Below are positions 17,075 through 25,974 of a stretch of DNA of 64,000 nucleotides, piece by piece. The position numbers and the translations under genes are program-made. The notes under the pieces are model-generated. The model was not told where the DNA came from, made no database searches, and saw only the letters and a list, made by a program, of their open reading frames with translations. Every line of letters starts with the position of its first letter. Position 1 is the stretch's first letter. The DNA comes from Gracilibacillus salinarum (GTDB taxonomy: Bacteria > Bacillota > Bacilli > Bacillales > Amphibacillaceae), in the NCBI RefSeq assembly GCF_022919575.1, contig NZ_CP095071.1, forward strand, positions 2,418,001 to 2,482,000. Reading direction: 5' to 3'.

Positions 17075-17803
17075 ATGAAAGTAAAAGAAGTAGCTGAACT
17101 TACAGGGGTTAGCATTCGAACCTTACATCATTATGATAAGATCGGCCTCCTATCACCTGCAAAATCTGCAGAAAGTGGCTATCGAATCTATACTGAAGAA
17201 AATTTAAACACCCTTCAGCAAATTCTGTTCTTTCGAGCATTAGATTTTCCATTAAAAAAGATTAAAACCATTATGACAAGCGATGACTACGACAGGCTAG
17301 AGGCATTAGAAATGCAACGGGACATGCTTGTCAGCAAACGTGAAAACATTGAAACAATGCTTGAAACGATTAACAAAACGATTAAAAATGAGAAAGGAGC
17401 TTATAAAATGAGCAAAAAGGAAAAATTTGAAGGATTCGATTTCAGTCAAAATCCTTATGAAAAAGAGGCAAGAGAACGTTGGGGAGATAAAAAGGTTAAT
17501 GAAGCGAATCGAAAAGCAGCAGGTATGACCGAAGCTACACAGCAAGAAATGAACAACATTTACTGGGAACTGGCATCCATTCGTGATCAAGACCCTGCAT
17601 CCGCTCATGCTCAAGAGTCGATTAAGAAATGGTATGATTTTCTCAATCATCATTTCTCCACTTATTCTCTCGAAGCTTTTCAAGGCCTTGGCAGAATGTA
17701 TGTTGAAGATGAGCGTTTCACTAAGAATATTGACCAATTCGGCGAAGGGCTAGCCCAATTTATGAGTGAAGCAATGGTTGTGTTCGGAAACCAAGGAAAA
17801 TAA
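17075..17803 (+). CDS. MerR-family regulator with TipAS antibiotic-binding domain
   Basis: Mta/TipAL-type transcription activator of 242 residues. The MerR winged helix occupies residues 1-70 ([36 protein letters not shown]). A dimerising coiled coil runs at ~75-112. The C-terminal TipAS domain spans ~125-240 ([30 protein letters not shown] end). TipAS domains bind thiopeptides and related drugs in Streptomyces; Mta activates multidrug exporter genes in B. subtilis. ATG 17075 follows AAAGGGTGATAAGT; a GTG at 17066 is inside that site. No adjacent target gene; it may regulate itself and distant exporters. Confidence 0.88.
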   Translation: MKVKEVAELTGVSIRTLHHYDKIGLLSPAKSAESGYRIYTEENLNTLQQILFFRALDFPLKKIKTIMTSDDYDRLEALEMQRDMLVSKRENIETMLETINKTIKNEKGAYKMSKKEKFEGFDFSQNPYEKEARERWGDKKVNEANRKAAGMTEATQQEMNNIYWELASIRDQDPASAHAQESIKKWYDFLNHHFSTYSLEAFQGLGRMYVEDERFTKNIDQFGEGLAQFMSEAMVVFGNQGK

Positions 17804-17917
17804 ATAAGTGATAATGACCAGGACATACAGGTGTTACTCTGTAGTATACCTTAATAGCATTTAGAAAAATCAGGCATAACCCGCCCTCTCCTAATTGAAA
17901 TAAATGATATACAACTA

Positions 17918-18334
17918 CCTATAATATGGATTATGTCAACAAGCCATCGCTGCCAAGCATCCATATTGAGATATTTAATGTGCTGGGATACCACTTCGGC
18001 CAACCACTCCGCGTCCTGCGGGGCACGGCTGAAGCTAACTTTGTGAAGAAGATCGCTTCACAAAGTGGATCTTCAGCGCCTGCATAATCCCGCGGGAGTC
18101 TCCGTGGTTGGCCTACGCTAGGATGTGGACTCTACAACTTTTGTAAGAGATAGCATATTGATCACTGTATATATAACAGCAATTGAATGAATAACATAAT
18201 GCCTAGATCCACTGCTTTTAGCTGTTCCATATGATGTAGTACTTCCCTATTTCCGGAGCTTTGCTAAGCAGATATTCTATATCAAAATGATCATTCTGCA
18301 ATACAGCCTTTGTTAACATAATCCATATTATAGG
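17918..18334 (-). repeat. Double-hairpin element 2, L module deleted
   Basis: About 417 bp with both AT-rich ends intact (CCTATAATATGGATTATGT... and ...ACATAATCCATATTATAGG). Module R is complete and inverted relative to element 1, with outer stem GGCCAACCAC/GTGGTTGGCC and apex ACTTTGTGAAG...CTTCACAAAGT. Of module L only the rims remain (ACTTCCC joined to TATTTCCGGAGCTTTGC), an internal deletion. It lies between two plus-strand genes. A degraded CCCGCCC flank module precedes it at ~17873. Confidence 0.85.
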
Positions 18335-18427
18335 AACTATGCTTTCTTACCTCACAAGAGATCCTTATACATGTAATCGCCATGCAAGGGAATAATAACA
18401 GATATGGAGAAGATCGGAGGTTTCAAT

Positions 18428-19153
18428 ATGCCCACACTGCTTTCTGATTTGTTACTGATTATCGGCAGAATTGTAACGATACTCCCTTTACTGTTACTAG
18501 TCACCTTGTTTATGGGAAAGAGAGCGATTGGTGAATTACCTGTATTTGATTTCTTAGTAATTATCACGCTCGCCTCTGTAGTAGGTGCCGATATTGCAGA
18601 TCCAAACATTCAGCATCTCCCTACTACTATCGCCATTATTGCTATCGGAGTTTTACAAAAGATTGTGTCCCATTTAAAATTAGCAAATCGGACGATTGGT
18701 AAACTGTTAACCTTTGAACCAACTGTCGTGGTTTATCAAGGAACGCTTCTGCCGCAAAACTTAAAGAAAATCGGATACTCGATCGACAATATCCTGCAAA
18801 TGCTTCGAGATAAAGAGGTGTTTGATGTCTCTGATGTTGAACTAGCTTTGGTTGAAGCAAATGGTTCCCTCAGTGTCCTTAAAAAGACCGAAAAAACCGC
18901 AGTGACCAGACAGGATTTACAAATCGAAAATACAGATACCAGCATTTCGTACCCTGTTATTATCGAAGGAAAGATCATCACAAGCATGTTAAATAACAGA
19001 AATTTAAATGAACAATGGTTAGAGACTGAACTGCAAAAATGGTCTATTACGAAAACAAAAGAAGTATTTTTTGCATCGGTAAATTCAAATAACCAGCTGC
19101 ATATCTCCCTTTATGATGACCAATATGTTGATGCTCCTCCCATACAACATTAA
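18428..19153 (+). CDS. DUF421 membrane protein (YetF/YrbG-like)
   Basis: Protein of 241 residues from ATG 18428, preceded by GGAGGTTTCAAT; an ATG at 18404 lacks a site. Three N-terminal helices are followed by the DUF421 hallmarks FMGKRAIGELPVFDFLVIITLASVVGADI and, in the soluble part, KPTVVVYQG-like FEPTVVVYQGTLL. The latter leads into MLRDKEVFDVSDVELALVEANGSLSVLKK. Relatives in B. subtilis (YetF, YdfR, YrbG, YkjA) are of unknown function and some are spore-related. The next gene follows after 68 bp on the same strand. Confidence 0.88.
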   Translation: MPTLLSDLLLIIGRIVTILPLLLLVTLFMGKRAIGELPVFDFLVIITLASVVGADIADPNIQHLPTTIAIIAIGVLQKIVSHLKLANRTIGKLLTFEPTVVVYQGTLLPQNLKKIGYSIDNILQMLRDKEVFDVSDVELALVEANGSLSVLKKTEKTAVTRQDLQIENTDTSISYPVIIEGKIITSMLNNRNLNEQWLETELQKWSITKTKEVFFASVNSNNQLHISLYDDQYVDAPPIQH

Positions 19154-19221
19154 GGTGCTCGCATGATTCTACTCCCTCTTGCATATTTTTTATGGAAGAA
19201 TACTAGCAGGAGGGGATAGTA

Positions 19222-19866
19222 ATGCACGATTCACATGATTACCCACAAGGGCGCAACATCACTGTTTCAGGAAAAGGTATGGTCAAAGCGACGCCTGATC
19301 TGGCGATGATAGACCTGAGCGTCATAACCGAAAACAAAGATGTCTTGGTAGCACAGCAGGAAAATGCTCGTATCTCTCAGCAAGTCATTACAGCACTTGT
19401 TGGAAGTGGAATTCCACGTGAACAAATACAAACTGCTGATTACTCAGTATTACCTCAATATGATTATCAAAATAACACCCAGCAATTAACTGGATATCGG
19501 GTTATCCACACGTTTTCCGTTTCGACAAGTGTCAATCAGATTGGTACCGTTATCGATATTGCCACCAAGAATGGAGTAAACCAAGTTCGGAATATCACGT
19601 TAACTGTGAGCAATCAATCCTACTATTATCAGGAGGCTATAAGGCGCGCCATTCAACATGCCTGCACAACTGCCCAAACGATTGCACAATGCTTTCAAGT
19701 CACCTTAAACGCAGCCCCTTACCACGTTTTAGAGCAATCAACCAACACTTCTCCCGTTCTTTACAAAACATATGCTACCGCTGAATCAAGTACTGCTACA
19801 CCGATACAGCCAGGTCAGCTGGAGATCGAAGCGGATGTCAAAATCCAATTCAACTTTTCATGTTAA
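19222..19866 (+). CDS. SIMPL-domain (DUF541) protein
   Basis: SIMPL/DUF541 protein of 214 residues; the domain covers nearly the whole length, from NITVSGKGMVKATPDLAMIDLSV to the C-terminal QPGQLEIEADVKIQF. The family includes periplasmic and cell-surface proteins such as BP26 that form ring-like oligomers. No signal peptide is visible here, so it may be cytoplasmic, as in other Bacillus homologues. Ribosome site AGGAGGGGATAGTA is strong. The last 17 bp overlap the end of the convergent GGDEF gene. Confidence 0.85.
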   Translation: MHDSHDYPQGRNITVSGKGMVKATPDLAMIDLSVITENKDVLVAQQENARISQQVITALVGSGIPREQIQTADYSVLPQYDYQNNTQQLTGYRVIHTFSVSTSVNQIGTVIDIATKNGVNQVRNITLTVSNQSYYYQEAIRRAIQHACTTAQTIAQCFQVTLNAAPYHVLEQSTNTSPVLYKTYATAESSTATPIQPGQLEIEADVKIQFNFSC

Positions 19867-20965
19867 TAAATTGATTTCCGATTACTTGGTTTTTGCCGCC
19901 GCCTTTTGCCCGATAAAGTAATTCATCTGTTTCTTTAAAAAATTCATCTTTTGACATAGATTCCGTTAATTCACAAAAACCGATACTGATGGTAATATGT
20001 TCATTTAATTCTTCATGATATTGTGATGCGATATATAATCGGATATTTTCGACGATTTGAAAGGCTTCCTCCAATTCCTTATTCGTCAACAATACAGCAA
20101 ATTCTTCTCCTCCATATCGTGCCACAATATCATCTTCCGTTAACTGGTCAGAGATTGCATGTGCCACCCGTTTCAAGACAACGTCTCCAATATCATGACC
20201 ATAATCATCATTGATCATTTTAAAATTATCGATATCAATTAAGGCTAACTGCAATGGCATTGCTTGAGAAATACTTTGGTCATACAAAAAATCCAAATAT
20301 TCATGAAATGTTTTATGATTATATAGACCTGTAAGTAAATCCGTTTTTGATAATCGTTCCATCACTGTACTTTTTACAATCAGCGCTTTTTCTTTTTCAG
20401 CAGCACGATTCAAAAAATCAAGCACTTCCTTTCCTCTATCCAATATAATCTGATAAATTAGAAACCCCGCCAATAAGACAAAATGGTAACTGAAATATTC
20501 ATAAACAGTTGAATATTGCCTTATGTCAGGAACAGCGTATAAAGCAGTGAGGGTAATAAAATTGAATGCAAAGCTGAATCGAAGAAGTTTTTTATCGAAA
20601 TAAATTAAAATAACAGCCATCGCTAACAAAAATACTACTTTCAGGCCAGACACATTAGGATGGACCGCCACAACAACAAGTGCAATGAGTGTCCCGATCG
20701 TGGTGATAAAATAGGAGCTGTACACTTTTTTCACTTTGATTAAATAGTGAGCAAACAACAAGATCGCTGTTTGAATGTATGAGGGAATAACTAGTTTATG
20801 CAGGATGAAGGTTTCCACATAGGAGGGCTCATAAAAAACGGTAATCAGTAAACCTAAAGTCTGTCCCACAATAACCATCAACACTAACAACCAATAAACA
20901 CGCAAAATCTTCTCTACCCATACATTATCATTTGAGAGAATTGGTTTAGATTTCACCATTTTCAT
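19850..20965 (-). CDS. Membrane-anchored GGDEF diguanylate cyclase
   Basis: Protein of 371 residues. Residues ~20-180 carry about six transmembrane helices, a short coiled linker follows, and the GGDEF domain spans ~200-365. The active-site loop is ARYGGEEFAVLL (GGEEF at 285-289), and the metal/substrate residues SKTDLLTGLYNHKTF and IDNFKMINDDYGHDIGD are intact, so c-di-GMP synthesis is expected. The inhibitory I-site RxxD, five residues before GGEEF, reads TEDD, so classical product inhibition is probably lost. The 3' end overlaps the convergent SIMPL gene by 17 bp. Confidence 0.88.
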   Translation of the reverse strand: MKMVKSKPILSNDNVWVEKILRVYWLLVLMVIVGQTLGLLITVFYEPSYVETFILHKLVIPSYIQTAILLFAHYLIKVKKVYSSYFITTIGTLIALVVVAVHPNVSGLKVVFLLAMAVILIYFDKKLLRFSFAFNFITLTALYAVPDIRQYSTVYEYFSYHFVLLAGFLIYQIILDRGKEVLDFLNRAAEKEKALIVKSTVMERLSKTDLLTGLYNHKTFHEYLDFLYDQSISQAMPLQLALIDIDNFKMINDDYGHDIGDVVLKRVAHAISDQLTEDDIVARYGGEEFAVLLTNKELEEAFQIVENIRLYIASQYHEELNEHITISIGFCELTESMSKDEFFKETDELLYRAKGGGKNQVIGNQFINMKS

Positions 20966-21508
20966 TCCATCCTTGTACTAAATTTTTAACTCGTGTCTCG
21001 GCTGTGAATAATATATGTCTTTATAACTATATTCATCTCTATTTTTATTATACACCTTTTTTAGGTCTAAACACCCATGTTATTCAATTTTTTTATTAAT
21101 TTTTATCACGCTATATACCAACATCCTTAACAAAAAATGTAAAGGATAACAGACGCAATTGACTGGAACGCATATCGATTGTCATTACTTTACTGAAATT
21201 AATTCACTCTGGCAAGTAGTTTGATAACATATATAGCAAGTTCAGCTTGATTTTCAGATTAAGAAAAACCGGACACAATCCGCTCGGTCATAATTGACTT
21301 AATTAAAGTAGCTACACTGTTTCTAGATCTTTAACGAGTGCTATCATTTATCTTATACTTGATACACTTTAAAATTTCACTACGCTATGCTTCTTCATTG
21401 CTCCTGCTATATTCAGTTCTACCGTATTTAAAAAATAAATGTTTAACGATGACTTACAAAGGTTATCGTTTTATATAGCAAGTTACAAATTAAAGGAGGC
21501 ACACTAAA
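20966..21508. other. Intergenic region with degenerate repeat modules
   Basis: No gene seen. Position 21261-21290 holds a solo copy of the AAGAAAAACCGG...CGGT hairpin flank normally found next to the double-hairpin elements, followed by TTGACTTAATTAA as in elements 4 and 7. Position 21334-21366 holds a relative of the CGAGTG...TCTTATACTTG motif also seen at 22688 and 49969. The final 70 bp contain a sigma-B-like promoter. The first 100 bp form the AT-rich upstream region of the GGDEF gene. Confidence 0.6.
21441..21466 (+). promoter_or_regulatory. Candidate sigma-B promoter
   Basis: GTTTAA (exact -35) with a 14-nt spacer and GGTTAT (5 of 6 match to GGGTAT). It lies 43 bp before the SspH-like gene and drives a unit whose second gene belongs to a general-stress SDR family. 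Confidence 0.65.
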
Positions 21509-21691
21509 ATGAATTTAATGCGTGCAAAAGATATTAAAGATGATCCGGTTATGCAGGATGTCGTATATAACGGAAAATACGTGTATATTGAGGATGTAAA
21601 CGACGAAACACAAAAGGCGTTAATCCGTTATACGAAGGAATCTAACGATACATTCGAAGTAGATGTGACACAATTAACTGAAGAAGAATAA
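21509..21691 (+). CDS. H-type small acid-soluble spore protein-like
   Basis: Acidic 60-residue protein. MNLMRAKDIKDDPVMQDV, VVYNGKYVYIEDVNDETQKALI and FEVDVTQLTEEE follow the SspH pattern (RAKEI...SP.M..V.YNG..VYI..V.....A.I...V.L...). In the SASP-H family such proteins are made in the forespore and packed into spores. Here the gene has a consensus AAAGGAGG site, a sigma-B-like promoter and a stress SDR gene 14 bp downstream, so it may instead, or also, be stress-induced. Residue assignment is by eye. Confidence 0.75.
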   Translation: MNLMRAKDIKDDPVMQDVVYNGKYVYIEDVNDETQKALIRYTKESNDTFEVDVTQLTEEE

Positions 21692-21704
21692 CAGGAGGCA
21701 GAAC

Positions 21705-22571
21705 ATGGAACCAACAGAAATGCAAAAAGGATCAACACCTAGACAGAAGCAAATGAAACAACCAGGAATTGAATCCGAAATGGTCCCATTACCACATCAG
21801 CCTACCGAATATCAGGGTTCTAACAAACTTACAGGTAAATCGGCACTGATCACTGGTGGTGATAGCGGGATCGGCAGAGCTGTTGCTATTGTCTATGCCA
21901 AAGAAGGTGCAAATGTTGCTATCTCTTATTTGGATGAGCATCAGGATGCAGAAGAAACGAAAGAATTGGTCGAAGCAGAAGGTGTTGAATGTATTCTCTT
22001 GCCAGGAGATATTAAGGATCCAGACCAATGTGAAAGGTTAATAAAACAAACCATTCACGCATTCGGCAGCATCAACATTTTAGTAAACAATGCAGCAGTG
22101 CAATACATTCGGGAAGATATTGAGGATATTTCTAATGAACAGTTTGAAGAAGTATTCCAAACCAATTTCTTTTCCCAATTCTATTTAACAAAGGCTGCCG
22201 TTCCTCACATGCAAGCAGGTGATAGTATAATTAATACGTCTTCTATTAATGCTTATCGAGGAAATGGTATTTTAATGGATTACTCCGCTACGAAAGGGGC
22301 GATTACAGCCTTTACCAGAAGTATTGCTCAAAGCCTTGCCAAAAGAGACATCCGCGCAAATTCCGTAGCGCCTGGCCCTGTGTGGACACCGTTAATCCCT
22401 GCGTCTTTCGATGAAGATGGCGTAGAGAATTTTGGACAGGATGGACTGATCCAGCGACCTGGACAGCCTTCTGAGCACGCTTGGCCATATGTTATGCTTG
22501 CCTCTGATCAAGCTTCCTATATGACGGGACAAGCCATTCATATTAATGGAGGAACATGGACTTCTTCCTAA
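21705..22571 (+). CDS. SDR-family oxidoreductase, general-stress type (YdaD/YhdF-like)
   Basis: Short-chain dehydrogenase of 288 residues, longer than classical SDRs because of a ~45-residue N-terminal extension (RQKQMKQPGIESEMVPLP) typical of the GSP39/YdaD/YhxC group. The cofactor motif is TGGDSGIGRA near residues 50-59, the structural motif NNAAVQY, and the catalytic set Ser (INTSSINAY), Tyr and Lys (MDYSATKG). C-terminal MTGQAIHINGGTW is typical. It is the second gene of the sigma-B-like unit, with AGGAGGCAGAAC before its ATG. The physiological substrate is unknown. Confidence 0.9.
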   Translation: MEPTEMQKGSTPRQKQMKQPGIESEMVPLPHQPTEYQGSNKLTGKSALITGGDSGIGRAVAIVYAKEGANVAISYLDEHQDAEETKELVEAEGVECILLPGDIKDPDQCERLIKQTIHAFGSINILVNNAAVQYIREDIEDISNEQFEEVFQTNFFSQFYLTKAAVPHMQAGDSIINTSSINAYRGNGILMDYSATKGAITAFTRSIAQSLAKRDIRANSVAPGPVWTPLIPASFDEDGVENFGQDGLIQRPGQPSEHAWPYVMLASDQASYMTGQAIHINGGTWTSS

Positions 22572-22630
22572 CAAGCAACTGCAATCCGTTTTTTGAGACA
22601 AAAGAGTATTATCCCCCTATTATATAAGAG

Positions 22631-22659
22631 AAACCGGGCATGATTCGCCCGGTTTTTTT
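22631..22659 (+). terminator. Terminator after SDR gene
   Basis: AAACCGGGC-atgatt-CGCCCGGTTT followed by a T-run. The same CCGGGC...GCCCGG hairpin is the conserved left flank of the double-hairpin elements, so the dispersed module may be a co-opted terminator. Confidence 0.88.
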
Positions 22660-22838
22660 ACTAGTAAAATAATATACAGCCGCGATTCGCGAGTGTCGAG
22701 TTTTTTCTTATACTTGGTACATACAAACCTTTCACAACGTCGTGCTTGTTCATTACTAAAAATTTATACTTTACAGCTATATAAGAAAAACCGGCCATAA
22801 ACCACCCGGTCCTAGTTGACTTCATTAATAAACAACTT

Positions 22839-23483
22839 CCTATAATATGGATTATGTCAGCCACTTTATGCTTAGTGGTAATTTTGAAATGATTTATGTG
22901 CTGGGATACCGCTCCGTCCAACCACTCCGCGTCCTGCGGGGCACGGCTGAAGCTAGGCTACTACTAGAATTGCTTCTCTGCTGCCTTGCACCGAGGAAGC
23001 CTACTTCGAAGCGTTACTAGTAGACACAGGTGCAGACGTTGTGGATCTTCAGCGCCTGCCTGTCCCGCGGGAGTCTCCGTGGTTGGCCTACGCTAGGATA
23101 TGGGCTCTACAACTTTTGTAAGAGATAGCATATTGATCACTGTATATATAACAGCAATTGAATGAATAACATAATACCTAGAACCACTGCTTTTAGCTGT
23201 TCCATATGTTGTAGCACTTCCATTAAGCGTAGGAAATAGGCGGAGACTCCCGTGGAATCAGCGCGAGCTGAAGATCCACTTCATTTGTGCCTGCGTCTGC
23301 AAGTACCGCTTCGAAGGGAGCTTCCCCGGCACAAGGCAGCATAGAAGTAGTTCAAGTAGTAGCCTAGCTGAAGCCGTGCCCACAGGACGCGGAGCCTATT
23401 TCCGGAGCTTTGCAACGCAGATAAAATATTTCAATATGACCGTTTTGCCATATAGCATTAGTTGACATAATCCATATTATAGG
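22839..23483 (-). repeat. Double-hairpin element 3 (R then L, full length)
   Basis: Longest copy, 645 bp. Both ends are intact (CCTATAATATGGATTATGT, ACATAATCCATATTATAGG). Modules R and L both carry the long ~85-nt apex with GCCTTGCACCGAGG/CACAGGTGCAG-type pairing, showing the apex is not tied to one module. Outer stems are CCAACCAC/GTGGTTGG for R and GGAAATAGGC/GCCTATTTCC for L. It lies between convergent genes. The left flank has the ACCGG...CCGGT hairpin (22791-22809); the ~60 bp right flank matches that of element 1. Confidence 0.88.
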
Positions 23484-23550
23484 AACCTATCTTCCTATTC
23501 AGCATGATTACTTCTACGACTGTACGTATATACTTTCTTTGCTTATAAAG

Positions 23551-23577
23551 AAAGCCTACCAGATGGCAGGCTTTCCT
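23551..23577 (-). terminator. Terminator of small peptide gene
   Basis: On the minus strand GAAAGCCTgCC-atct-GGtAGGCTTTC is followed by TTTATAAG, 29 bp after the stop codon of the 20-residue ORF. Confidence 0.7.
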
Positions 23578-23605
23578 ATTCATGGTTGGCTTCAGTCATG
23601 ATGGC

Positions 23606-23668
23606 TTATAAAATTCCTAATAATTCTTGTAAGAATGTTACTAATCCTTCTAGCAATCCGCCTACCAT
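23606..23668 (-). CDS. Possible 20-residue amphipathic peptide
   Basis: The ORF MVGGLLEGLVTFLQELLGIL starts at ATG 23666-23668 with AAAGGTGG placed 6 nt upstream, and has its own terminator. The peptide would form an amphipathic helix with Glu/Gln on one face and Leu/Val/Phe on the other. In general character it resembles phenol-soluble modulins or other short membrane-active peptides; I do not recognise a family. The frame stays open 13 codons upstream without a normal start codon. Support is the ribosome site, composition and terminator only. Confidence 0.45.
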   Translation of the reverse strand: MVGGLLEGLVTFLQELLGIL

Positions 23669-23789
23669 TATTGCACCACCTTTATCTAGTATTACAATAA
23701 TGATTATCTATTATTACCAGATAAATTTCCATTTAATTGTTAAACTATATAACATTCACCTTCATTACATCTTTTAGCAAGACTATCAT

Positions 23790-24419
23790 CTACCATTCTA
23801 TTTCAATCGTTTTCGCTTCTGCTACTTTTTGGTCCTGCTGATCAAATACGGCACTGGTACTGAAATGAAATTGATCGATCTGCTCTGAATCTTCCAGGAT
23901 AAATCCAATGTTTCCCGAACGGCTTTGAGAACCCTCCAGTGAATCATTTAAGCCCTCGAGATAAATGTCTTTCTCCCAGCTTACTTTCTCACCTTGATCC
24001 GTTTCTAAAAGAGCCACTGGCGCGAATTTCCTTTTTTCCTTTGCTGTATTGTTTATCTCTACAAACATCTTCACATAATCAAATGTTTTTTCATGTGTTA
24101 ATACGTGAAAATAATCGATCAAACTTTCATCTGGTTCAAGATGGATCAGCTTCACATCATGAATAGTCAATTCCATATCCCCTATCTTGTACGTTTGATT
24201 GATTTGTTTCATCCTCTTTAATGTAACCTTTCCCTTTTCATCTGTAATCGATTGACCCGATTCCTGCAATAATCGATCATCAGGAACCTGTGGATTGGCC
24301 ACATAATCTGCCATATATTCGGGTACTTCGTTTGTATTTGCTTCAGCTGATTGATTCTCGTTTTGACAACCTGTCAATAACATTATTAAAATGACAATTC
24401 CATAAAAATATTTCATCAT
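23790..24419 (-). CDS. Secreted lipoprotein with DUF4352-like fold
   Basis: Lipoprotein of about 209 residues. Adjacent ATGs at 24419 and 24416 both follow GAAGGAG; upstream codons to 24458 lie before that site. The signal MMKYFYGIVILIMLLTGCQ has a clear lipobox. The mature part has a disordered start, then a beta-rich domain (YKIGDMELTIHDVKLIHLEPDES, FDYVKMFVEINNTAKEKRKFAP, SGNIGFILEDSEQIDQFHFS) with the layout of DUF4352/Telomere-lengthening-like immunoglobulin folds. Function unknown. It lies downstream of alkaline phosphatase but is separated from it by a terminator. Confidence 0.72.
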   Translation of the reverse strand: MMKYFYGIVILIMLLTGCQNENQSAEANTNEVPEYMADYVANPQVPDDRLLQESGQSITDEKGKVTLKRMKQINQTYKIGDMELTIHDVKLIHLEPDESLIDYFHVLTHEKTFDYVKMFVEINNTAKEKRKFAPVALLETDQGEKVSWEKDIYLEGLNDSLEGSQSRSGNIGFILEDSEQIDQFHFSTSAVFDQQDQKVAEAKTIEIEW

Positions 24420-24442
24420 AGTCTCCTTCACAAAAGGCGTTA

Positions 24443-24480
24443 AAGCCCTACATACCAATTCAAACTGGTATGTAAGGCTT
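24443..24480 (-). terminator. Terminator of alkaline phosphatase gene
   Basis: On the minus strand AAGCCtTACATACCA-gtttgaa-TTGGTATGTAgGGCTTT, a long stem with one mismatch and a short T-run, placed 9 bp after the stop codon. Confidence 0.82.
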
Positions 24481-24488
24481 CATAACGA

Positions 24489-25886
24489 TTAGTGATCTTT
24501 ATGCCCTTTTCGTTCATCCAGCAGATCAAAAATAATAGTCGCATTATCGGTATTATCAATCTGGCCGATAAATTGATCAGAACCTGGTCCATAGGCATAG
24601 ACTGGTACATCCTCACCAGTATGACCACCCGTAGTCCAGCCTGTGTTGGTGCGTGTATTAAATATTGCTTCAATTGCGTTATCAATATCTGTTAATTCAT
24701 TAGATTCTGCAGCAGCTTTGACAGACTCTACTTCTTCATTGGAAAGATCTAAATCAATATACTGAGATAACGTTTCTTCCACACTTGCTCCATTGACAAT
24801 TTGCTCAGCCATAAAATCCGGAGTACGTTTTGCAGCTGAAATCGGCTCGCTGAACCAATTGTAGTCACCATTCGCACCAATGGAAAACCCGCCAGTTGAG
24901 TGATCAGCCGTCGCAACGACAAGGGTATTTTTATCCTTTTTGGCAAATTCAATCGCAGCAGCAAAGACAGCTTCGAAGTCCTCCATCTCACTCATTGCAC
25001 CGACAATATCATTATCATGGCCAGCCCAATCAATCTGACTGCCTTCCACCATTAAGAAAAATCCATCTTTATTTTCATTTAACCGATCAATAGCCGAAAG
25101 CGTCATATCTTTTAGCGACGGTATTTCTTCCGTTCGATCGAGCATCTTCGGCATACCTCTATCAGCAAATAAGCCAAGCACCTGTTCATTATCATCTGAT
25201 AACAATGCTTCTTTATCTGTTACATAGCTATAACCGTCCTGCGAAAATTCGTCTGTCAGGTTTCGATCTGATCGTTCAAATAAATCTTTTCCTCCACCTA
25301 ATAATACATCAATTTTATGCTCGCCATTAATTAGTTCATCATAGTAATCATCTGCAATATCATTCATATTATGTCGACTTTCATCATGAGACCCGAAAGC
25401 TGCTGGTGTAGCATGTGTGATTTCTGATGTAGCCACTAGTCCAGTAGATTTCCCTTGTTCCTTAGCGGTTTCGAGGACCGTCTTCACCTCTGTACCATCA
25501 TTATCGACAGCAATTGCATTATTATAGGTCTTCACGCCCGCTGCCATTGCTGTCGCAGCAGCTGCCGAATCGGTAATATTCTCTTCAGTATCTTCCGGGT
25601 ATGTCATTTGTTGACCAACCAGGTATGGATCATAAGCAGTCGCGTCAGTTACTGCTGTGTCCTCGGAATCTTTTAAATAGCGATAAGCTGAAGTGTAGGA
25701 TACCCCCATCCCATCACCGACCAGAAAAATCACATTCTCTACTTTGTCCTTTTTGTTATCATTCCAATCATCCCAGTCATTCCAATTGTTCCAACCTTTC
25801 GCTTCTACCATTGCAGTCGAGGTTGATAGACTACCGATAACAATACCTGCTATAGCGGTGGCAGAGAGTAGTTTCTTTACATTCAT
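24489..25886 (-). CDS. Secreted alkaline phosphatase
   Basis: PhoA-type metalloenzyme of 465 residues that releases phosphate from esters outside the cell. A Sec signal peptide spans ~1-29 (STSTAMVEAK), followed by an unusual Trp/Asn/Asp-rich stretch WNNWNDWDDWNDNKK. VIFLVGDGMG has the metal ligand Asp58; NITDSAAAATAMAAGVKT has the phosphorylated Ser107. ATADHSTGGF and TTGGHTGEDVPVYAYGPG carry the remaining metal ligands. Monocistronic, with ribosome site GAGGAGGAAT. Tandem TT-A-A-like boxes upstream (25924-25974) suggest PhoP control. Confidence 0.93.
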   Translation of the reverse strand: MNVKKLLSATAIAGIVIGSLSTSTAMVEAKGWNNWNDWDDWNDNKKDKVENVIFLVGDGMGVSYTSAYRYLKDSEDTAVTDATAYDPYLVGQQMTYPEDTEENITDSAAAATAMAAGVKTYNNAIAVDNDGTEVKTVLETAKEQGKSTGLVATSEITHATPAAFGSHDESRHNMNDIADDYYDELINGEHKIDVLLGGGKDLFERSDRNLTDEFSQDGYSYVTDKEALLSDDNEQVLGLFADRGMPKMLDRTEEIPSLKDMTLSAIDRLNENKDGFFLMVEGSQIDWAGHDNDIVGAMSEMEDFEAVFAAAIEFAKKDKNTLVVATADHSTGGFSIGANGDYNWFSEPISAAKRTPDFMAEQIVNGASVEETLSQYIDLDLSNEEVESVKAAAESNELTDIDNAIEAIFNTRTNTGWTTGGHTGEDVPVYAYGPGSDQFIGQIDNTDNATIIFDLLDERKGHKDH

Positions 25887-25923
25887 GCTATTCCTCCTCG
25901 TAAATGTGATATAGTTCTATTCT

Positions 25924-25974
25924 ATTAAATGTTGTTTAACTAGATTTAAATTTGAAGTTACGAACTTGTAAAAT
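25924..25974 (-). promoter_or_regulatory. Candidate PhoP box array
   Basis: On the minus strand the hexamers TTACAA, GTAACT, TTAAAT, TTAAAC and TTAATA recur every 10-12 nt, starting about 90 bp before the alkaline phosphatase ATG. PhoP of Bacillus binds TT(A/C/T)A(C/T)A tandem repeats with ~11-nt period; several units here deviate. Confidence 0.38.
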
